This document shows, one piece after another, positions 59,589-64,000 of a stretch of 64,000 bases of DNA. The stretch's first letter is position 1; each line of letters starts with the position of its first letter. The stretch comes from Pseudomonadota bacterium (GTDB lineage Bacteria; Pseudomonadota; Gammaproteobacteria; Pseudomonadales; Oceanobacteraceae), in the NCBI GenBank assembly GCA_030145845.1, contig JAIXHJ010000015.1:47996-111995 (forward strand). The letters are read 5' to 3'. The notes under the pieces were generated by a model, which saw only the letters and a program-made list of their open reading frames with translations, did not search any database and was not told where the DNA came from. A program made the translations under genes and the position numbers.

Positions 59589-60848
59589 TTACAGTGCTTT
59601 GACCGCGCTGATCCAGGGCTCGGTCAGCAGCGCCGCCGGCCGGCGCTGCATCATCACCTCTCCGTGGCGCACCGACAGCAGAACCTCGCCCTGCTTACGC
59701 AGCACGCTGTAATCATCACTGCCCTCCAGCAGAATAAAGTCTGCCGGGTTACCCACGGCAATGCCGTAATTCTCTAAACACAAAGTACGGGCGGAGTTAT
59801 CGGTAATGAAATCCAGCGCCGTGGCGAAGTCCTGATAGCCCATCATCTGACAGATATGCATGGCGAAATCGAGGGTGCGCAGCAGACGGCCGTTGCCCAG
59901 TGAATACCAGGGGTCGAAGATGGAATCCTCGCCTAAGCACACGTTCATGCCGGCATCGCGCAGCTCTTTCACCCGGGTCACGCCACGGCGTTTGGGAAAG
60001 GTATCGAAGCGGCCCTGCAGGTGAATGCTTTCCGTCGGGCAGGACACAAAGTTAATACCCGACTGCTTCAGCAGCCGGAACAGTTTGGAGCAGTAGGCAT
60101 TGTCGTAAGAATGCATGGCCGTGGTATGGCTGGCGGTGACGCGCTCGCCCATATCATGGAACATGGCTTCGCACGCCAGCACTTCGAGAAAACGCGAGTT
60201 CGGATCGTCAATTTCGTCGCAGTGAACGTCCACCAGCCGGTCGTATTTGCGCGCCAGCTGCAGCAGTTTTTTCACCGACTGCTCGCCCAGCTCACGGGTG
60301 TATTCAAAGTGCGGGATGCCGCCCACCACATCGCAGCCGATCTCCAGTGCTTCCTCCACCAGTTTCGTCGCTTCCGGCGACGACATCATGCCGTCCTGCG
60401 GAAACGCCACCACCTGCAGGGTGATTTTGTCTTTCAGTTCATCGCGGATGGCGCACAGGGTTTTCACGCCAATCAGCGACGGGTCGGTGGTATCAGCATG
60501 AGTTCGGATTGCCTGCACGCCGTTCTGCACCAGCAGTTCGATGGTTGCCAGCGCACGGCGGCGGATGTCCTCTTCATTGAGCAGCGGCTTGCGCTCGCCC
60601 CAGCGCTCAATGCCTTCGAATAAGGTACCGCTCTGATTCCACGCCGGCTCCCCGGCGGTCAGGGCGGCATCCAGGTGAATATGGGGTTCAACAAAGGGCG
60701 CACACAGCAGATTGCCGGCCGCGTCGGTGTCACCGGCCTGCGCTGCCAGTTCGCCCTGCTGTGCTTCGATGGCGCTGAATGTGCCGTCGGTCACGGTAAC
60801 GGTGAACAGCTCAGATTGATGACGCAGGCGGGCGTTAATGATCTTCAT
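59589..60848 (-). CDS. codA: Cytosine deaminase
   Basis: A 419-aa amidohydrolase-fold enzyme converting cytosine to uracil and ammonia. Metal ligands: PHIHLDAAL (HxH), VDVHCDEIDD (His), ASHTTAMHSYDN (His) and the catalytic Asp in CLGEDSIFDPWYSLGNG. Gln in the AFPQDG segment fits the CodA pattern. It overlaps the pucR-type gene by 4 bases and is the last gene of a codB-regulator-codA operon. Substrate specificity is supported by the cytosine permease in the same transcript. Confidence 0.92.
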   Translation of the reverse strand: MKIINARLRHQSELFTVTVTDGTFSAIEAQQGELAAQAGDTDAAGNLLCAPFVEPHIHLDAALTAGEPAWNQSGTLFEGIERWGERKPLLNEEDIRRRALATIELLVQNGVQAIRTHADTTDPSLIGVKTLCAIRDELKDKITLQVVAFPQDGMMSSPEATKLVEEALEIGCDVVGGIPHFEYTRELGEQSVKKLLQLARKYDRLVDVHCDEIDDPNSRFLEVLACEAMFHDMGERVTASHTTAMHSYDNAYCSKLFRLLKQSGINFVSCPTESIHLQGRFDTFPKRRGVTRVKELRDAGMNVCLGEDSIFDPWYSLGNGRLLRTLDFAMHICQMMGYQDFATALDFITDNSARTLCLENYGIAVGNPADFILLEGSDDYSVLRKQGEVLLSVRHGEVMMQRRPAALLTEPWISAVKAL

Positions 60849-62113
60849 AACAGGTCGTTCTCGCTTATCTGTTCCTGTGCCAGCTCATGAGTCTGGCGTT
60901 CAATATTGTGGTGCTGAAACAGGATCTGCTCGATCAGCAGGGCGTTCTGCAGATTCAGCCGCTGATACGGGTCCTGCAGGCTGAAACCCAGAATATCCTG
61001 CAGACGTTTCAGACGATAACTCAGGGTGTTGCGGTGAATGCCCAGCGCTTCGGCGGTGTTCTGCTGATGGCCGAAGTGGTTAAGCCAGGTATTCAGGGTC
61101 GCTTTCAGTTCGGCGGAAGCCGGGTCGCGGGCAAAACACAGATCGCCCAGCTGCTGCTGACAGAACTCAGCTAATAAGCTGCGTTTGGGAATGGCCGCAA
61201 ACAGCCGCGCGATGCCCAGCTGTTCGTAGAAAAACAGCCGCTGATGCTGGTGCTGCACGGCGAACTGCACCGCCTGCCGTGCCTGCTCGGTGGCATCGGC
61301 CAGCTTCACCAGTCCGGGCTGTAAATCACTCACCCCGGCATACAGATCCAGCTGCGGAAAGCGTTTCTGCAGCCAGCCCAGCGCCTGTTCCAGATCCTCA
61401 CGGATACTGCCGACATGGCTTTCTTCCACCGGCCAGATGGCGAGCAGATCCTGCTCATAACAGAGCACCGGCCAGTCGATACCGCGGCGTTTGAGCAGAT
61501 CGCCCAGCTGCTGTTCCAGTTCATGGCGCAGATGCAGCAGGCGGTGTTTCTGTTCTTCTGGTTCCGGTGCCGGCAGATCACCGATGCGCACTGCCAGCGT
61601 GGCAAAAGGTTTGGCATCGCTGATGCCCAGCTCGCTGGCGCGCAGGTGAATCAGCTCCGGCGCCTGAGCAAAGCCATTGATCAGGCGCGTCAGGAACAGC
61701 CGCACCGACTGGCCGATCAGGTTGTCCTGCACAATGGCATTACTGATCACTTCGGTGACGAATACCATCGGCAGCCCGTAAGGCTGCTCCAGCAGCGGAA
61801 ACTCCAGCCGGTTGGCCAGTTCCAGCACACTGGCCGGAATCTGCTGAATAAATTCCGCGCCGGTCAGAATCACCAACCCGGCGACTTCACGTTCCACCGC
61901 TTCTGTAATCAGCTGACGCAGATTGTGTTCGTTGCGGTCGTGATTGATACCGGTGATAAACACCAGCTCGCCACCATTCACCCACGGGCGGATGGAATCG
62001 TTCTCGGCGACATAAGGCCAGCGCACAATGCGCTGGCCGCCGCTCAGCCCGGCGCGGAAGCGGATGCTCTCCAGACCGGGCAGACGCGGAATATCAGCAC
62101 AGCAGATACTCAT
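60845..62113 (-). CDS. PucR-family transcriptional regulator
   Basis: A 422-aa protein with an N-terminal purine-catabolism-regulator domain (residues about 10-125; NDSIRPWVNGGELVFITGI, ELANRLEFPLLEQPYG), a central GGDEF-related region, and a C-terminal PucR HTH (LNHFGHQQNTAEALGIHRNTLSYRLKRLQDILG). Its gene overlaps codB and codA by 4 bases each, so regulator, permease and enzyme are co-expressed. It probably senses a pyrimidine or purine and controls this operon, perhaps at the palindrome near 63,504. Confidence 0.92.
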   Translation of the reverse strand: MSICCADIPRLPGLESIRFRAGLSGGQRIVRWPYVAENDSIRPWVNGGELVFITGINHDRNEHNLRQLITEAVEREVAGLVILTGAEFIQQIPASVLELANRLEFPLLEQPYGLPMVFVTEVISNAIVQDNLIGQSVRLFLTRLINGFAQAPELIHLRASELGISDAKPFATLAVRIGDLPAPEPEEQKHRLLHLRHELEQQLGDLLKRRGIDWPVLCYEQDLLAIWPVEESHVGSIREDLEQALGWLQKRFPQLDLYAGVSDLQPGLVKLADATEQARQAVQFAVQHQHQRLFFYEQLGIARLFAAIPKRSLLAEFCQQQLGDLCFARDPASAELKATLNTWLNHFGHQQNTAEALGIHRNTLSYRLKRLQDILGFSLQDPYQRLNLQNALLIEQILFQHHNIERQTHELAQEQISENDLL

Positions 62114-63366
62114 CCATTCTCCGTTGCGGTGGCCGGAGAGCCGGCAGGGAGTTTAATCAGAACGCCGTACAGCACAAAGGCCACCGCCACGCCGACCACC
62201 GGTGGCATAAACGGCGAGAAATAAGCGCAGGCCGATGCCACGGCATAGGTTCCCAGCCCCAGCCAGTTAAAAGCAGGCAGTTCGGTCTCGGCCAGTTTCG
62301 GATACCCGCCTTTATGGCGCAGCCAGAAGTCGGCCATGATCACGCCGCCGATGGGCGGAATGAAGGTACCTAACAGAACCAGAAACGGAATCAGGAAGTT
62401 GTACATACCAAACACCGCCAGCACGGTGCCAATAGCAGCACCAGCCACCGTGACGGTACGGCGTTTGTCCGTGCGCAGCAGGTTACAGCCGGCAACGGCG
62501 AAGTTGTAAATGGTGTTGTCCTGCGTGGTCCAGATATTGAGGAACAGCATCAACACGGCCAGCACCACGAAGCCCTGCGCCAGCATCACATCGACGATAT
62601 CCGCCTGCTGGTAAATCAGCGTACCCAGCGCACCGGTCAGCACCATCAGGCCATTACCGATAAAGAAAGCAGCCATGGTCGCCCACACCGCGACTTTGCC
62701 GGAGGACGCGAAACGGCTCCAGTTAGTGGCCTGGGTACCGCCGCTGACGAAGGTACCGATGACCACGGTAATGGCGGCGGTAAAGCTCAGGCTCTCAGCG
62801 GCTTCAATGCCGAACAGCGCACCCATACCACCCACATCGACCATGCCGGTGTACAGCGAGATCAGAATAAACAGCAGCATCGCCGGCACCGCCACCCGCG
62901 ACAGCAGATCCAGCCCGCGGAAGCCGATCATGGCGGTTAAGCAGAAGGCAAAGCCGAAGAAAATCATCAGCGGAATTTCCCAGCCCTGGGAAATGCCGGT
63001 GGTTTTCACCAGTACGATGGCGATGGTCGCCGTGCCCCAGGCGTACCAGCCGATCTGGGTAAAGCCGAGAATAAAGTCCGACAGCTTGCTGCCCACTTCA
63101 CCAAAACAGAAGCGGCCCATCAGTACCGAGTTGAGGCCGCTTTTGTAGGCGATAAATGCCAGTGCCGAGGTGTAGGCACCGAGCAACAGGTTGCCCACCA
63201 CAATCACCAGCAGCAGTTCAGAAAACGAGAAAGCCTTACCTAAGGTACCGCCGGCCCACATGGTGGCGGTAAAGAAGGTAAAGCCCAGCAGCACCGCGGC
63301 CATCGGCAGCAGCCCCTGACGTGCACTTTTGGGCACTTCGCTTAACGGATAATCGGTTTCAGTCAT
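62110..63366 (-). CDS. codB: Cytosine permease (NCS1 family)
   Basis: A 418-aa permease from ATG 63366 (GGGGGAGAAACC upstream). It has about twelve TM helices and NCS1/CodB features: GGTLGKAFSFSELLLVIVVGNLLLGAYTS, GWYAWGTATIAIVL, GGTQATNWSRFA, TTQDNTIYNFAVA and PPIGGVIMADFWLRHK. It imports cytosine with a coupling ion and feeds CodA. First gene of the operon. Confidence 0.93.
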   Translation of the reverse strand: MTETDYPLSEVPKSARQGLLPMAAVLLGFTFFTATMWAGGTLGKAFSFSELLLVIVVGNLLLGAYTSALAFIAYKSGLNSVLMGRFCFGEVGSKLSDFILGFTQIGWYAWGTATIAIVLVKTTGISQGWEIPLMIFFGFAFCLTAMIGFRGLDLLSRVAVPAMLLFILISLYTGMVDVGGMGALFGIEAAESLSFTAAITVVIGTFVSGGTQATNWSRFASSGKVAVWATMAAFFIGNGLMVLTGALGTLIYQQADIVDVMLAQGFVVLAVLMLFLNIWTTQDNTIYNFAVAGCNLLRTDKRRTVTVAGAAIGTVLAVFGMYNFLIPFLVLLGTFIPPIGGVIMADFWLRHKGGYPKLAETELPAFNWLGLGTYAVASACAYFSPFMPPVVGVAVAFVLYGVLIKLPAGSPATATENG

Positions 63367-63496
63367 TGGTTTCTCCCCCGGGTCAGTATTGTCTTGATCG
63401 CTCCGGGAAGCCACAGCAATGGATATACCAGCCGGATTTATTTAACCGCGGTTATCTGCTGAGCTGGCAGTATCGCCAACCCTGCGGCGGTTTTTA

Positions 63497-63511
63497 TGTG
63501 CAGATTGCACA
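63497..63511. promoter_or_regulatory. Palindrome upstream of cod operon
   Basis: TGTGCA-GAT-TGCACA is a perfect 6-bp dyad with a 3-base centre, 131 bases upstream of the codB start. It is a candidate site for the PucR-type regulator, or for control of the divergent MATE gene. Confidence 0.5.
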
Positions 63512-63665
63512 ATTCTGTTGTCGGCCATCACCCTCACCGCCGGTGCGTACCCTCCGCGTGCGCCATCAGGCAGCAGCCAGAGTCGCCATAACGCCCTCTG
63601 ATAAGGCAATCCGCCATGACTGCAGGTATCATCCTGCTCTTTTCCGCCACTCTGTTAGCCAGCCT

Positions 63666-63884
63666 ATGACGTCTGAATCTGCAGCGGCACCGGTGAGCCA
63701 GCGCCGCATCTGGGCACTGGCCTGGCCGGTAATGCTGAGCAATATCACGGTGCCGCTGCTCGGTCTGGTCGACAGTGCCGTACTCGGCCATCTGCCGGAC
63801 GCCACTCATCTGGGCGCTGTGGCGGTGGGCAATCAGCTGTTTACCCTGCTGTTCTGGAGCTTCGGTTTTCTGCGCACACACTAA
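63666..63884 (+). pseudogene. MATE-family transporter (DinF-like), 5' fragment cut by insertion
   Basis: From ATG 63666 the frame encodes a typical MATE/DinF start: RRIWALAWPVMLSNITVPLLGLVDSAVLGHL and HLGAVAVGNQLFTLLFWSFGFLR. After CGC at 63873-63875 the family normally continues with a Met-Gly-rich segment into the next helices. Here it reads two unrelated codons and then TAA. The break, together with the different character of the following DNA, indicates an insertion or deletion junction at about 63,876. The remaining 10-11 TM helices are absent within the window. Confidence 0.8.
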
Positions 63885-64000
63885 GGTAGAAAACATTGAC
63901 TGACACACTAATGTCCACAAGAGTGTTGACATGCGTGTCCAATATAATGGTGCCCGTCGACATGAATCGACCCAAAATAATATACATCCAACGCCTTTAC
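63876..64000. mobile_element. Probable end of an inserted element with promoter/operator region
   Basis: Sequence to the right of the MATE break is AT-richer. It contains two dyads, GACA-N6-TGTC (63902-63915) and GACA-N4-TGTC (63928-63939), next to a consensus TATAAT (63943-63948), then GTCGA-N6-TCGAC (63956-63971). It looks like the regulated promoter at the edge of a mobile element reading rightward. No transposase is visible before the window ends, so the family is unknown. Confidence 0.45.

Overview
The window looks like a chromosome segment of a Gram-negative gammaproteobacterium, possibly a marine Oceanospirillales relative. This rests on the kinds of genes present (Rep helicase, ComM, Sco, CusRS/CopAB, CodB/CodA, outer-membrane barrels and TolC-type proteins), not on a marker gene. 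It divides into an accessory, mosaic left part (about 1-27,350) and a compact, GC-richer, core-like right part (about 27,420-63,870). A new foreign junction lies at the extreme right end.

Left part. It opens inside a type I restriction subunit (HsdR) that overlaps a YgjP/M48-type metallopeptidase gene. An integrase remnant and a perfect 22-bp inverted repeat follow. Next comes a heavy-metal resistance block: a small CzcI-like secreted protein, CzcC, CzcB, CzcA and a P1B-type ATPase. It is closed by a frameshifted, truncated Tn3-family transposase. From 13,906 to about 22,430 lies the most unusual locus, a tightly packed operon behind a perfect 28-bp palindrome. It encodes a small basic protein, a GrpE-like exchange factor, a large Hsp70, a classical AAA+ ATPase, a J-like protein with a membrane tail, and two membrane proteins that share a GFSGLSDL N-terminal tag. 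One of these carries a peptidoglycan-binding domain, followed across an in-frame amber codon by four cysteine-containing repeats. I read this as an envelope-anchored Hsp70/AAA+ machine; I do not recognise it as a described system. After it come a decayed nuclease-like gene, an IS66 remnant, and a two-gene KAP-NTPase/RhuM unit behind repeated palindromes. Remnants of DUF2339 and Fic genes mark the edge of the island.

Right part. It contains a secreted subtilase and barrel gene divergent from an ECF sigma/anti-sigma pair; a DNase I-fold-like protein with two nuclear-localisation-like basic clusters; a copper module (two-component CusRS-type, CopA, CopB, DUF411) with a candidate copper box; several single regulators next to their likely targets (TetR/serine hydrolase, DUF4386/AraC, Fur-PadR, YceI); and a TetR-HlyD-ABC(RbbA-like)-permease exporter. 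It continues with Rep helicase, an EAL phosphodiesterase, ComM, a large lipoprotein subtilase, a Sco copper chaperone, and a codB-pucR-codA cytosine operon with a palindromic site upstream.

Right edge. A MATE (DinF-like) gene is cut after 73 codons at about 63,876 by sequence that looks like the end of a new mobile element with its own promoter and operators.

Two themes stand out. One is metal handling in both parts (Czc/P-type ATPase on the left, Cus/Cop/Sco on the right). The other is repeated turnover of defence-type cargo in the left part, where intact systems sit among many broken genes.
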